Of a DNA stretch of 64,000 nucleotides, positions 45,974 through 53,644 are shown piece by piece. A program made the translations under genes and the position numbers. The first letter of the stretch is position 1. Each line of letters opens with the position of its first letter. This DNA comes from Oceaniferula marina. GTDB lineage: Bacteria > Verrucomicrobiota > Verrucomicrobiia > Verrucomicrobiales > Akkermansiaceae. The notes below the pieces were generated by a model. The model saw only the letters and a list, made by a program, of their open reading frames with translations. It had not been told where the DNA came from and ran no database searches. The stretch lies in the NCBI RefSeq assembly GCF_013391475.1, contig NZ_JACBAZ010000002.1, positions 62,001 through 126,000 on the forward strand, written 5' to 3'.

Positions 45974-47365
45974 ATGAACCCGGACGAGCAAGACCAACTC
46001 GATACATTCCTCAATACCTTCAACGCCCATGCTTTGGGTGAAGGCGACCTTAACGCTGGCATCAATACACTAGCTGCCATGCTCTGCACCCTGGCCAACA
46101 TCGCACGGCCCGGCAGCGCTATCATCAGCCCCGATGCAAAATGCTCCCCTGTCGGAACCAGTCTGCTAGTCACTGGGGCATTAAGTTCTAGTATCATCAC
46201 GAACGACGTACTTACCGAACTGCGGCTACGGCAAAATAACATCGTCAGTCAGCTTAAACATGCAAAAGCCATACAGACCAAGGAAGATGAAGCTAACCGC
46301 CCCAAGCAAGTGACATTCCTGAAGCGAAAGAAAACCAATCAGGCGGAAAGCTCACTGCATGCAGCCCTTAATCATTCACAAGGAGCCATGAATTCGGCAA
46401 CCGGTAACTGGGCCATGGCGGCAAACAGTCCTCCGAATCCTGACTTCGACACACTGACCCAAGATGCCAAGATCGTGGTGAGTGCTTCCAATGCCCGTGA
46501 ACTAAAAACGCAAGTGCAGGGATCTCATCTTGGCAAACCGCTTGTCCTACTGGGTCTGAACCACAGCTCGTGCTACGATCGGATGTCCGAACTCTGTAGT
46601 GCTCTGCAGCACGGCCTGCTCCCGGACACCGAACACGGCAAAACGGTTAAGGGGAATCTGATCATTACTGATCCTGATGACATGCTAAGTGATCTGATCA
46701 AAAACACCACCCATAATACCGCTTACCTCAACCACTGCGTCTGGTTGGTTGACGGTAACGCGGGACCCGAACCCCATAACCATGTTCATGACATATCCTG
46801 GATCGGTAATCCAACCAATCGATTCAAGGAAGCATTGTCCCGGGGCTTTGGTCAACGTCTCAACCACGAGTCACAGTATCCAGTGCTCCACGAACTGGAT
46901 ATGATCGGGGCTCAGCACAGGTGGATCGAATTTCTCAAGGGCGTCGAAGACTCTCTTCCGGGTATCAACGGCCATGCACGCAACTTGCTGGCCTCTCTCG
47001 TCTTCGGCGTTCTTGAGCTTACCTCTTGTTTAAGGGTAGCCGACGCCGGTAATCCAATGGAAGGCATAGAGGTGTTTGCACGCCTTCTGGTTCAGCGCAT
47101 GGCCAACGCCCGCAGCCTCATGACATATTCCAAGCAACAGGCCCGAAACGACAGGCTCAAACAAAGCATACTGCATAAACTTGACAGGGGTCCACATTCT
47201 GTTCGCGACCTAACCCGAAGATTCAACAGGCTGAGCACGGCTCAATGTCGGGAGCTGTTATTCGAACTGGAAGATGGTGATTATGTACAAAACAACACAA
47301 ATGGTGAATGGAGCCTGACCGGAAGACTCGCAACCTCAATCCACACCCAAACCATCGAAGTATGA
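45974..47365 (+). CDS. Hypothetical element protein with C-terminal winged helix
   Basis: 463 residues. The N-terminal part (TLAAMLCTLANIARPGSAIIS, then VGTSLLVTGALSSSIITNDVL) and the central QYPVLHELDMIGAQHR segment resemble the layout of plasmid/phage DUF3987-type proteins, but I see no Walker A, so the family is not assigned. Residues 395-455 (ILHKLDRGPHSVRDLTRRF, then LLFELEDGDYV) look like a winged helix. It starts 18 bp after an AT-rich leader. The downstream 59-residue ORF begins within its stop codon (ATGA), indicating coupling. Confidence 0.75.
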   Translation: MNPDEQDQLDTFLNTFNAHALGEGDLNAGINTLAAMLCTLANIARPGSAIISPDAKCSPVGTSLLVTGALSSSIITNDVLTELRLRQNNIVSQLKHAKAIQTKEDEANRPKQVTFLKRKKTNQAESSLHAALNHSQGAMNSATGNWAMAANSPPNPDFDTLTQDAKIVVSASNARELKTQVQGSHLGKPLVLLGLNHSSCYDRMSELCSALQHGLLPDTEHGKTVKGNLIITDPDDMLSDLIKNTTHNTAYLNHCVWLVDGNAGPEPHNHVHDISWIGNPTNRFKEALSRGFGQRLNHESQYPVLHELDMIGAQHRWIEFLKGVEDSLPGINGHARNLLASLVFGVLELTSCLRVADAGNPMEGIEVFARLLVQRMANARSLMTYSKQQARNDRLKQSILHKLDRGPHSVRDLTRRFNRLSTAQCRELLFELEDGDYVQNNTNGEWSLTGRLATSIHTQTIEV

Positions 47366-47541
47366 CTGAAGCCGACATCGCATGCGAACAACTCACGGAG
47401 CCTGTACATGAGGTTCTGGCTGAATTCATCGGCAAGTGCTTCAGTGATCCGTTGATGCGGACCATGACGATCTCGTCCCTTGTCCTCAACTTCTGGCAAC
47501 TGTCGGCAAACTGCACGGCAGGTTGCTTGAGATGTAACTAA
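47362..47541 (+). CDS. Small hypothetical protein, translationally coupled
   Basis: 59 residues starting at ATG 47362, which overlaps the preceding stop as ATGA. MTEADIACEQLTEPVHEVLA leads to a cysteine-containing tail (SANCTAGCLRCN). No family recognised. The coupling and the terminator 20 bp downstream support a real gene, but it could also be a chance frame. Confidence 0.5.
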   Translation: MTEADIACEQLTEPVHEVLAEFIGKCFSDPLMRTMTISSLVLNFWQLSANCTAGCLRCN

Positions 47542-47561
47542 GTCCACACCCAGACATACAT

Positions 47562-47595
47562 AAGGTCGTCACATGTCCGTGGCGGCCTTTTTTGT
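47562..47595 (+). terminator. Rho-independent terminator
   Basis: AAGGTCG (about 47563-47569) pairs with CGGCCTT (with one wobble) followed by TTTTTTG. It ends the 45974-47541 transcript. The 393-bp gap 47542-47934 has this and a second hairpin but no supported gene. Confidence 0.65.
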
Positions 47596-47841
47596 GGCCG
47601 GGAAGTAAGGACAAGTATGTTGGAAGGGCAGATATGGTGCCGAACAACGAGTCAGTAACATTTAGCTTGTTGTGCTGACACTGACACAGCTTCGCCTCAC
47701 GACCCCAGTGCAGCCTGAATGCAGCGGTGTCAGTGGTGTCAGTGGACAACTCTGAGCCCTCCGAGACAGCCGACTCTCTTTTTTCTGACAGTAAACTCCT
47801 CCCCCGTGCAATCCTCCCACCTTTCAGGTTATATAAAGATG

Positions 47842-47873
47842 AACGGCTCCCAGCATATCTGGTGGCCGTTTTT
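47842..47873 (+). terminator. Second terminator-like hairpin in the leader of the 47935 gene
   Basis: AACGGC (47842-47847) pairs with GCCGTT (47865-47870) with an inner CCAG/CTGG stem and a following T run. It lies 60-90 bp upstream of the next ATG, so it may end a short leader transcript or act as an attenuator (inference). Confidence 0.55.
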
Positions 47874-47934
47874 GCGTCCCGACGAGCCCTTTCGTCTGGA
47901 CCATCAACACCAACCTAGAAAGGAACAAACTATT

Positions 47935-48438
47935 ATGGCAGTTAAACTAATTGCAAACTACTCCAAGCGTCTGGGCCTCCCTGGCTATTCGTCACATCAG
48001 TTCAGTGTCTCCGTTGAGACCGAACTTAACACCACCGATGATATTGCCTTTGAAGCAGAACGCTTATACATCCAACTCCAGTCCAACGTCGACGGTCAGA
48101 TTCAGCAAACCGGGTTTGTGCCGTCCCCCGATTACGGTATGGAGTCCCCGGCCCCAACACAGGCCGACACCACGCAACCTAGCAACGTCACACCGATTTC
48201 ATCCGAACCCGGCTGGCAATGCTCACCGAAGCAACAGGAACTTATCCTGAAGCTGATCTCGGAGAACGGATTGGATAAGAACCAGATCGAGCAGCAGAGC
48301 CGCCAACGCTTCCGCAAGGGAGTCAAGCAACTCAACAAGCTCGAAGCTTCAGGATTAATCGACATGATCTTCCAAGAGCAACTGAATCAATCGCCCGAGT
48401 CAAAACCCAAGGCCTACCGGAAAGGAGGTCAACGATGA
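47935..48438 (+). CDS. Hypothetical phage/plasmid-like protein next to a Cas4-like nuclease
   Basis: 167 residues from ATG 47935, with AAAGGA about 10 bp upstream; a longer frame from 47719 is rejected for lack of a ribosome-binding site. The N terminus (VKLIANYSKRLGLPGYSSHQ) and a Pro/Thr/Ser-rich linker (about 68-90) precede a helical C-terminal segment (SPKQQELILKLISENG, then KGVKQLNKLEASGLIDMIF). That pattern is common in phage/plasmid proteins encoded with recombination nucleases. No catalytic motif. The stop overlaps the start of the nuclease gene (ATGA). Confidence 0.72.
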   Translation: MAVKLIANYSKRLGLPGYSSHQFSVSVETELNTTDDIAFEAERLYIQLQSNVDGQIQQTGFVPSPDYGMESPAPTQADTTQPSNVTPISSEPGWQCSPKQQELILKLISENGLDKNQIEQQSRQRFRKGVKQLNKLEASGLIDMIFQEQLNQSPESKPKAYRKGGQR

Positions 48439-49301
48439 TCAGTGCCGTCCTCGATCATCCTGTGGCCATGGAGACTGTCGTTGATAACCCAGAGTCCATT
48501 CCTGATTACGGACGGGCATTGGATTACATCTCGGCGTCCCGGCTTAGTTGCTGGCAGCAGTGTCGGCGTAAGCATTACTTCCGCTACATTGCCGACATTC
48601 CGTCGAAACCATCACCGGCCATGCACTTGGGTAAGGTGGTCCACGCCACTCTCCAGCAATGGAACCTATGGCGATGGGATCAGATCCAATACACCCGCTC
48701 CGACCTGATACGCACCTTCCTCGGCGCCTGGCAAAAGGAGAAGCTGGACAACCCCGTGAAATGGAAGTCGGATCTGGAGGAGGTCAAGCTACGTAACAAG
48801 GCCTGGAGTCTGGTCTCAACGTATCTGGATGAGCAGGTCATTGATGAAGACGAAGACATTGCCGGGGTCGAGGTTAGACTGGAGGCCAAGCTTCCGGACT
48901 TACCCCCTGTGATCGGCATCGTCGATCTTGTCCGTGAAGGCGGGCGGATCGTCGACTTCAAGACCGCCGCCAAGTCACCGTCCGAGGGCAGCATTGCCCA
49001 TGTGCACGGAACCCAACTCGCCATCTACGCTCTGCTCTACCGGCATTGTACCGGAGCGCGAGAAGGAGGACTTGAGCTGCACCATCTGGTGAAGACCAAG
49101 GAGCCCAAGGTCTGTGTGTCTGAGATCGATCCTCTGGGTGACCGGGAGATCGTCAATGTCATCGAGCTACTGCATCGATACGTCAATGCGGTGATGGCTG
49201 AAGACTACACGGCATCGCCATCGTTTATGTGTGCCGGGTGTGAACACCTGGAACGCTGCAAGCAGTGGCCGGACAGTATGGTGAAGGGAGATACTCAATG
49301 A
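48435..49301 (+). CDS. Cas4/RecB-like PD-(D/E)XK nuclease
   Basis: 288 residues. RecB-family motifs are visible: GKVVH (H70), GIVDLV (D164), VDFKTA (D174, K176) and QLAIY (Q194, Y198). Cysteines at 39, 43, 266, 269 and 275 could hold an iron-sulfur cluster as in Cas4/AddB. A strong AAAGGAGG ribosome-binding site precedes ATG 48435. It should be a 5'-3' or single-strand-end exonuclease acting in element recombination or replication. There are no CRISPR repeats or other cas genes in the window, so a CRISPR role is not supported. Confidence 0.88.
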   Translation: MISAVLDHPVAMETVVDNPESIPDYGRALDYISASRLSCWQQCRRKHYFRYIADIPSKPSPAMHLGKVVHATLQQWNLWRWDQIQYTRSDLIRTFLGAWQKEKLDNPVKWKSDLEEVKLRNKAWSLVSTYLDEQVIDEDEDIAGVEVRLEAKLPDLPPVIGIVDLVREGGRIVDFKTAAKSPSEGSIAHVHGTQLAIYALLYRHCTGAREGGLELHHLVKTKEPKVCVSEIDPLGDREIVNVIELLHRYVNAVMAEDYTASPSFMCAGCEHLERCKQWPDSMVKGDTQ

Positions 49302-49525
49302 TTCGATTCATCGGGCCTCTCATCATTAGCTGTATGATGATTCTCCTGTCGCTGACACTTGTCAGTTGTGGAGGAAAGCCAAAGCCACCCGAGCCGCCAC
49401 CGGTAATCGTTCAGGCCCCGGACTACAAACCCATCGGTGAAGGTATGAAGGTGCACAGCTACGCCCTGATCGGTGTGGCTGTGATCATTGCCGTCGCTCT
49501 CATCAGCAGAGGTAAAAACAACTAA
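49298..49525 (+). CDS. Small proline-rich lipoprotein
   Basis: 75 residues from ATG 49298, overlapping the nuclease stop as ATGA and preceded by GAAGGGAG. Signal and lipobox LVSC near residue 24 are followed by a proline-rich stretch (KPKPPEPPPVI) and a C-terminal membrane helix (YALIGVAVIIAVALIS). Size and proline content recall spanin or entry-exclusion lipoproteins, but I do not assign a role. Confidence 0.68.
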   Translation: MIRFIGPLIISCMMILLSLTLVSCGGKPKPPEPPPVIVQAPDYKPIGEGMKVHSYALIGVAVIIAVALISRGKNN

Positions 49526-49536
49526 CCCCTACAGCT

Positions 49537-49683
49537 ATGAAGCACGGCAATACCATCATCTATGCCTTCGCGGCACTATCCATCACAGCACTCAGCCTGT
49601 GGCTGATTCACGACCTCTGGGTCGTTTTACTTGTGCTCTTCTGTATTACCGGGGTCTATGCCCTGATGACCAGCAAGAGATAA
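49537..49683 (+). CDS. Small two-helix membrane protein
   Basis: 48 residues from ATG 49537. Two hydrophobic segments (TIIYAFAALSITALSLWLI and LWVVLLVLFCITGVYAL) are separated by a short polar turn. It starts 11 bp after the lipoprotein stop and is followed by a terminator-like hairpin, so the two small genes likely form a pair. Function unknown. Confidence 0.55.
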   Translation: MKHGNTIIYAFAALSITALSLWLIHDLWVVLLVLFCITGVYALMTSKR

Positions 49684-49708
49684 GACATCCCCCAAATAAC
49701 CCCAACCG

Positions 49709-49745
49709 TGGCCGATTCCTCATTCCGAGGTTCCGGCCATTTTTA
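49709..49745 (+). terminator. Terminator-like hairpin before the DUF932 gene
   Basis: TGGCCG (49709-49714) pairs with CGGCCA (49734-49739) followed by TTTTTA; the loop contains CCTCATTCCGAGG, itself a short inverted repeat. It would end the nuclease/lipoprotein transcript. Confidence 0.6.
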
Positions 49746-49779
49746 TATCAACCAATAACATTAGAAAGAAACCAAAACC

Positions 49780-50616
49780 ATGAACAACATCATTGCGCTA
49801 GAACAGCCGCAGAACGTGGCAGCCCGGCCCATCCCGTTTGAGGTCGTTGAAAACCCACCTGAGCTAAACACCGAAGTACGTCCCAAAGGACTTTTGCTAC
49901 ACTGTGGAGCGCAGGTGGTAGATCGCCAGGACCTTTTTGAGGTCATCACCCCGAACGGCACGAAAAGTTGGTACCCGATCCCTCATCGAAACTTGCTTGC
50001 CGAGATTGAGCACCAACTGAGTGAAACCGGGTTCATCATTCAAGGGGAAACGCATTCCATCACCCATGACGGGGCTCGCTACTTTGGAGTAATCCAAGTG
50101 AGCCTACCAACTCGTAATGAGCAGGATTTCAACTGGGTGGTGGGACTGCGTAACAGCCATGACAAGAGCTTGCCCGCCGGACTCGTTGCCGGAACCCAGG
50201 TATTCGTCTGTGACAACTTGTGCTTCAATGGCGAGGTAAAACTCAGCCGCAAGCACACGCGTTTTGCCATGCGTGATCTACGCCAACTGACAGCACGTGC
50301 CGTTGGACAGCTTGGTGATAAGTTCCGGGATCTGGATCGTCGTGTTGCCAGTTACAAGCAACATTACCTGCCTGACAGGTCCGCTCATGACCTCGTCATC
50401 CGCGCAGTCGATTGTGGTGCTGTCACCGCCAGTCAAGTACCTGCTGTGCTTCAGGAGTGGCGCAAACCCCAGCATGAGGAGTTTATGCTTCGCAACGGTT
50501 GGTCGCTGTTCAATGCGTTCACCGAGGTCTACAAGACCGTGAATCCTCAGACCGCCGTGAAGCGCGGACAAGCCTTGCACGGGCTATTCGATAGCCACGT
50601 AGCACTCGCAAGCTAG
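49780..50616 (+). CDS. DUF932-family phage/plasmid-like protein
   Basis: 278 residues. The central region (WVVGLRNSHDKSLPAGLVAG, then VFVCDNLCFNGEV) is the landmark of the DUF932 family found in phages and plasmids. The C terminus is helical (HEEFMLRNGWSLFNAFTEVY). Biochemical role is unknown; the family is often encoded near replication or recombination genes, as here. Single gene between a terminator-like hairpin and an inverted repeat. Confidence 0.8.
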   Translation: MNNIIALEQPQNVAARPIPFEVVENPPELNTEVRPKGLLLHCGAQVVDRQDLFEVITPNGTKSWYPIPHRNLLAEIEHQLSETGFIIQGETHSITHDGARYFGVIQVSLPTRNEQDFNWVVGLRNSHDKSLPAGLVAGTQVFVCDNLCFNGEVKLSRKHTRFAMRDLRQLTARAVGQLGDKFRDLDRRVASYKQHYLPDRSAHDLVIRAVDCGAVTASQVPAVLQEWRKPQHEEFMLRNGWSLFNAFTEVYKTVNPQTAVKRGQALHGLFDSHVALAS

Positions 50617-50627
50617 TTAGTCTGGGA

Positions 50628-50655
50628 GGCGTAGTCGCGTACTGCGTCTCCCATA
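50628..50655. repeat. Inverted repeat between the DUF932 and AAA genes
   Basis: TGGGAGGCGTAGT pairs with ACTGCGTCTCCCA over 13 positions, of which two are G-T type mismatches, with a very short loop. There is no T run, so it is not a standard terminator; it could be an operator or a processing hairpin. Confidence 0.45.
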
Positions 50656-50669
50656 ACTCCAACACCAAG

Positions 50670-51398
50670 ATGAAACACCTAACTAGAATTGAAAGCGGGA
50701 TTACCTTCGGCCAGCTTGTGGGATTCGAGAATTACCGCCTGTGGGTCGATCCACTTGTACCTGTGCTCAAGTCGGGCGACCCGCTGGCACCACGTGGCGT
50801 GCTAATTGCAGGTATGCTCGGTACCGGAAAAGCCGCATGTGTGAAGGCAACCGCAAAACACCTCAACCGCGCAGTCCTGCGATATCATCCCGGGGAGAGT
50901 AAGGCTACCGACATTATCGCCGAGCTACCGGACGGTCCGGCGGTCCTTTGGATCGATGAACCTGATGAAAGCTGCATTGAACTACTCAGACTTCTGGCAC
51001 TGCAACCGGATATCCAGAATCGGGTATTCGTCATGGTCACCACAAGCATACCGCACAAATTGCCTGCACCGCTCATCCACTCAACATGGTTTGACCGAAT
51101 TTTCCACATCGACTTGCCCAACCTCCAAGAGCGGGCGTTTCTGTGGGACTGTCTGATCGAACGGTTCGAAGGTGATCCGACCCGCTATGATAACGTAAAG
51201 CTGGCCGAGGTCAGCGCCCTATTTACCCCCGGGGAGATTGAGGTCGTTGTCCGGTCAGTCCACTGCGCAAAAGACAATTGTCCGGGAGAGAAGGATATAT
51301 TGGCTGCCATTGTACGTAAAACGCCCGCTGCTGCGTCGGACGACGAGGAGGTGGCCAGTATCCGATACTGGGCTCAGCGTACGGCAGAAGCGATCTGA
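50670..51398 (+). CDS. AAA-family ATPase with altered Walker A
   Basis: 242 residues. The Walker A region GMLGTGKAA (48-56) lacks the usual Ser/Thr after Lys54, while Walker B VLWIDEPDE (92-100) and a sensor-1-like FVMVTTS near 118 are intact. A helical lid follows (FTPGEIEVVVRSVHCAKDN). Nucleotide binding may persist without normal hydrolysis. The protein could load or regulate replication or partition proteins of the element; no closer family is recognised. Confidence 0.72.
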   Translation: MKHLTRIESGITFGQLVGFENYRLWVDPLVPVLKSGDPLAPRGVLIAGMLGTGKAACVKATAKHLNRAVLRYHPGESKATDIIAELPDGPAVLWIDEPDESCIELLRLLALQPDIQNRVFVMVTTSIPHKLPAPLIHSTWFDRIFHIDLPNLQERAFLWDCLIERFEGDPTRYDNVKLAEVSALFTPGEIEVVVRSVHCAKDNCPGEKDILAAIVRKTPAAASDDEEVASIRYWAQRTAEAI

Positions 51399-51422
51399 AC
51401 ATAATTACGGGTACATTAGACA

Positions 51423-51466
51423 AGACGACACCCTGACTGCCCTTGATGGGTAATCGGGGTGCCGTT
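51423..51466 (+). terminator. Terminator after the AAA gene
   Basis: GACACCC and GGGTGCC flank an inner CCC/GGG hairpin and are followed by GTTTTTT. Of the remaining gap to 51816, 51497-51661 is an open but unsupported 54-codon frame rich in GC repeats, and 51770-51816 is AT-rich; no other gene is seen. Confidence 0.55.
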
Positions 51467-51816
51467 TTTTACCTACCCAATCCATCTTCTCCTTCAATGT
51501 CTTATATCAATCACCAGCCTATCATCGGATGGCAGGTTCCGGACAATGCCCCAGTTGATGCCTACGGTGCTTCGCACCGCCCTGCGGGGCCCCCGTCGCA
51601 AGATTGGCTGCGTTGCTCGCCTACGGCGATCCCCTCCGCCAACTTGACTCCGGATGGCTAGGCTCACGTGGGGCTGGGTCCTTCACGCTGAGTGGCTGCT
51701 CGCCACTCAGCGATCACTCATGACACCGTGGAAAGCATCCATGCATTCACCCTACACCATGATAATGTTAGTCAGAATTAACACCTTAACTATATAATTA
51801 TATAGTAAACCGTGTA

Positions 51817-52947
51817 TCAATCGGAATAATCAGAAGCGCCAAGCCGATGCGAATCCACCTCGATAGGCTTGATTTTTCCCCAGCGATCTTTGCCTAAACC
51901 ACATCGATATCGAGCATTTCTCACCAACCTCTGGAGCACAGTCTCATTACCGTCAGAGCTAATGAGCAGCCCCTCACTGACCGGATGAGTTGCTATCCCA
52001 GGGTGGAATACATCCTTTATCTCATTGGGATAAAACAGTTGAATTTGCACAGGCGGTCGATCCTTTGGCATTACATCGGACCACGGGATTTCATTTTCAC
52101 CAATGGTAGTGGCCATCCTTGCGACCTCCCTCATTTTCTTTCGCCTTGATGGACTCTTTCCTTTGCCCTCGCGTTCAATGTAAGGCATTAACAAGCTGGG
52201 GTCCTGCCTATACAGCCAAGCCAGATAACTATCGGTATCGGTGACTTGAATGGCCTTTGTTGCTGGTGCTACTTCAAGCACGTGCTCCCTTAGCACCTCA
52301 TAGCTCTTCATGTAGTCAAGCCCAGTAACTGGTAGAGCGCCGCCAGTGAAAGCATCCTTCAAGTCCTCCCCTTTCAGGGAAAGTTCAACTCTTACAAAGG
52401 ATTGAAGTGACGCTGCCCCAGGTACGTCCTTAGCTTGGGTTCGGATTGCCTTGTCATAAAATTTAAGCTCGGTGGCGGCGCGTCTGAAAGTAATGGATTC
52501 CCTGGGGTAAATCATCGGTGTCTTGCGTCCCTGCTTTAAAGCAGAACCCCAGAGCCCATACTCAATATCTCTGTATTTGATATTCAAGTTGAGAGCTATA
52601 TCCACCCTTGTGAAGCTTCTGGGACCGTCTGGTTTTGAGACCATAGCCAGCAAACCCTCAAGGACGTCAAAGGCTGCCGCTACCTCTTGAGGCCCTTCCA
52701 ATGGCTGACCATTTTGACCATGCAAAAGCGATGCCAAGCTCGGGACTTTTACTTTTGTGAACCCTTCATCAAGTGATCCGCTTAAGGTGATTTTGGTATC
52801 CTTGTGCTTGGCAGATATGAACTGCGGGCTTCCATCACCGTCCTCGGCTTTCAAGGGCTTCCTCAAGGTCACGTACCAATCATCATGCTCGCCAAGACTC
52901 TCCAACCTCTGATCGAAATACACTGTATCAAACATCAGAGTCAACAT
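51817..52947 (-). CDS. Phage/plasmid replication initiator (gpII/X-like) candidate
   Basis: 376 residues. The N terminus (MFDTVYFDQRLESL) and the middle part with ATELKFYDKAIRTQ near 170 and SFVRVELSLKGEDL near 195 match the general pattern of filamentous-phage/plasmid replication initiation proteins of the gpII/X type. The catalytic Tyr cannot be assigned by eye. It would start rolling-circle replication of the excised element. It is the last gene before the right attachment site and reads leftward. Confidence in the gene is high, in the family moderate. Confidence 0.6.
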   Translation of the reverse strand: MLTLMFDTVYFDQRLESLGEHDDWYVTLRKPLKAEDGDGSPQFISAKHKDTKITLSGSLDEGFTKVKVPSLASLLHGQNGQPLEGPQEVAAAFDVLEGLLAMVSKPDGPRSFTRVDIALNLNIKYRDIEYGLWGSALKQGRKTPMIYPRESITFRRAATELKFYDKAIRTQAKDVPGAASLQSFVRVELSLKGEDLKDAFTGGALPVTGLDYMKSYEVLREHVLEVAPATKAIQVTDTDSYLAWLYRQDPSLLMPYIEREGKGKSPSRRKKMREVARMATTIGENEIPWSDVMPKDRPPVQIQLFYPNEIKDVFHPGIATHPVSEGLLISSDGNETVLQRLVRNARYRCGLGKDRWGKIKPIEVDSHRLGASDYSD

Positions 52948-53060
52948 TACAGAGATAAATACTCTACGGCGATATAAAACCGATCCTTGTCGGGCTGGTC
53001 CGGCCAGCTACTAACAATACAAGTTTAATCATGCAATCGAGGCCTATCAGTCTCCGATTT

Positions 53061-53071
53061 GTCTCACTTTA
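53061..53071 (+). repeat. Right-end copy of the candidate arm site
   Basis: GTCTCACTTTA repeats the 11-mer found twice at 22122-22143 and lies 119 bp inside the right attachment repeat. The gap 52948-53185 otherwise shows no gene. Confidence 0.45.
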
Positions 53072-53185
53072 TCTCCGCAAATTAGCCCGAATCACCCCGA
53101 ATACACCCGCATGTTGATTTTTCAGTCAGGCTTACTAAGTAGCCTATAAACTATTGAATATATTGACTTTATGCCGTTTTTTAGG

Positions 53186-53260
53186 TGGTACCCCCGCCAG
53201 GAATCGAACCTGGATCTAAGGTTTAGGAAACCCTTGTTCTATCCGTTGAACTACGGGGGC
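53186..53260 (-). tRNA. tRNA-Arg, anticodon CCT
   Basis: Read on the minus strand: acceptor GCCCCCG pairs with CGGGGGT; D arm GTTC..GAAC; anticodon stem AGGGT/ACCTT around loop TTCCTAA; T arm CCAGG-TTCGATT-CCTGG; discriminator A and encoded CCA. All four arms fold. The anticodon CCT reads the rare Arg codon AGG. The 3' half forms the right attachment site of the element, and the 5' half is copied twice in the adjacent tandem repeat. Confidence 0.95.
53190..53231 (-). repeat. Right attachment repeat (within tRNA-Arg)
   Basis: Matches 22041-22082 over 42 bp with two differences. It lies in the 3' half of the intact tRNA, so the element restores the tRNA on integration. Confidence 0.88.
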
Positions 53261-53427
53261 GTTGGAGATGGTTTGCCTTGAAGTGACTCAAAGGTCAAGT
53301 CGTCATGCTGGGTTTCCACCGGAAACCGTTGACTGCACTCCGCTCCGCCTGTGCGTGAAAAGCGCCTTCCTCCTCCGGAAGGCGGAGCCTTGGAAAGGCA
53401 TGCTCGCTATGCTCACGTGCCCGCGCT

Positions 53428-53452
53428 GTTCTATCCGTTGAACTACGGGGGC
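53428..53452 (-). pseudogene. tRNA-Arg 5'-half fragment
   Basis: 25 nt identical to the first 25 nt of the intact tRNA (GCCCCCGTAGTTCAACGGAT and on), then the sequence diverges at the end of the D stem. No anticodon or T arm follows. A second identical fragment is at 53620-53644. Confidence 0.8.
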
Positions 53453-53619
53453 GTTGGAGATGGTTTGCCTTGAAGTGACCCAAAGGTCAAGTCGTCATGC
53501 TGGGTTTCCACCGGAAACCGTTGACTGCACTCCGCTCCGTCTGTGCGTGAAAAGCGCCTTCCTCCTCCGGAAGGCGGAGCCTTGGAAAGGCATGCTCGCT
53601 ATGCTCACGAGCCCGCGCT

Positions 53620-53644
53620 GTTCTATCCGTTGAACTACGGGGGC
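53620..53644 (-). pseudogene. Second tRNA-Arg 5'-half fragment
   Basis: Same 25-nt 5' half as at 53428-53452, ending at the same base. It is the outermost copy and may be the remnant of the original chromosomal tRNA 5' end (inference). Confidence 0.75.

Larger units (their letters stand above)
22041..53231. mobile_element. Integrative element inserted in tRNA-Arg(CCT), about 31 kb
   Basis: The interval is flanked by a 42-bp direct repeat of the 3' half of tRNA-Arg(CCT). The left copy (22041) is a fragment beside a tyrosine recombinase and an excisionase-like gene; the right copy (53190) is part of a complete tRNA gene. Contents are a defence block, membrane-protein genes, plasmid/phage-like genes and a replication initiator, in contrast to metabolic and secreted-enzyme genes on both sides. 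I saw no capsid, portal, terminase, relaxase or type IV secretion genes, so it looks like a satellite, integrative plasmid or genomic island rather than a complete prophage or ICE. The minus-strand defence block looks more AT-rich than the flanks by eye. Confidence 0.85.

Noticed and set aside
51497-51661. 54-codon frame after the AAA gene
   Set aside because: No ribosome-binding site, GC-rich repetitive translation, lies behind a terminator; not supported as a gene.
22041-53231. Complete prophage
   Set aside because: No terminase, portal, capsid, tail or holin/endolysin genes were found in any frame of the element.
22041-53231. Integrative conjugative element
   Set aside because: No relaxase, VirB/TraG-type coupling protein or pilus genes were seen.
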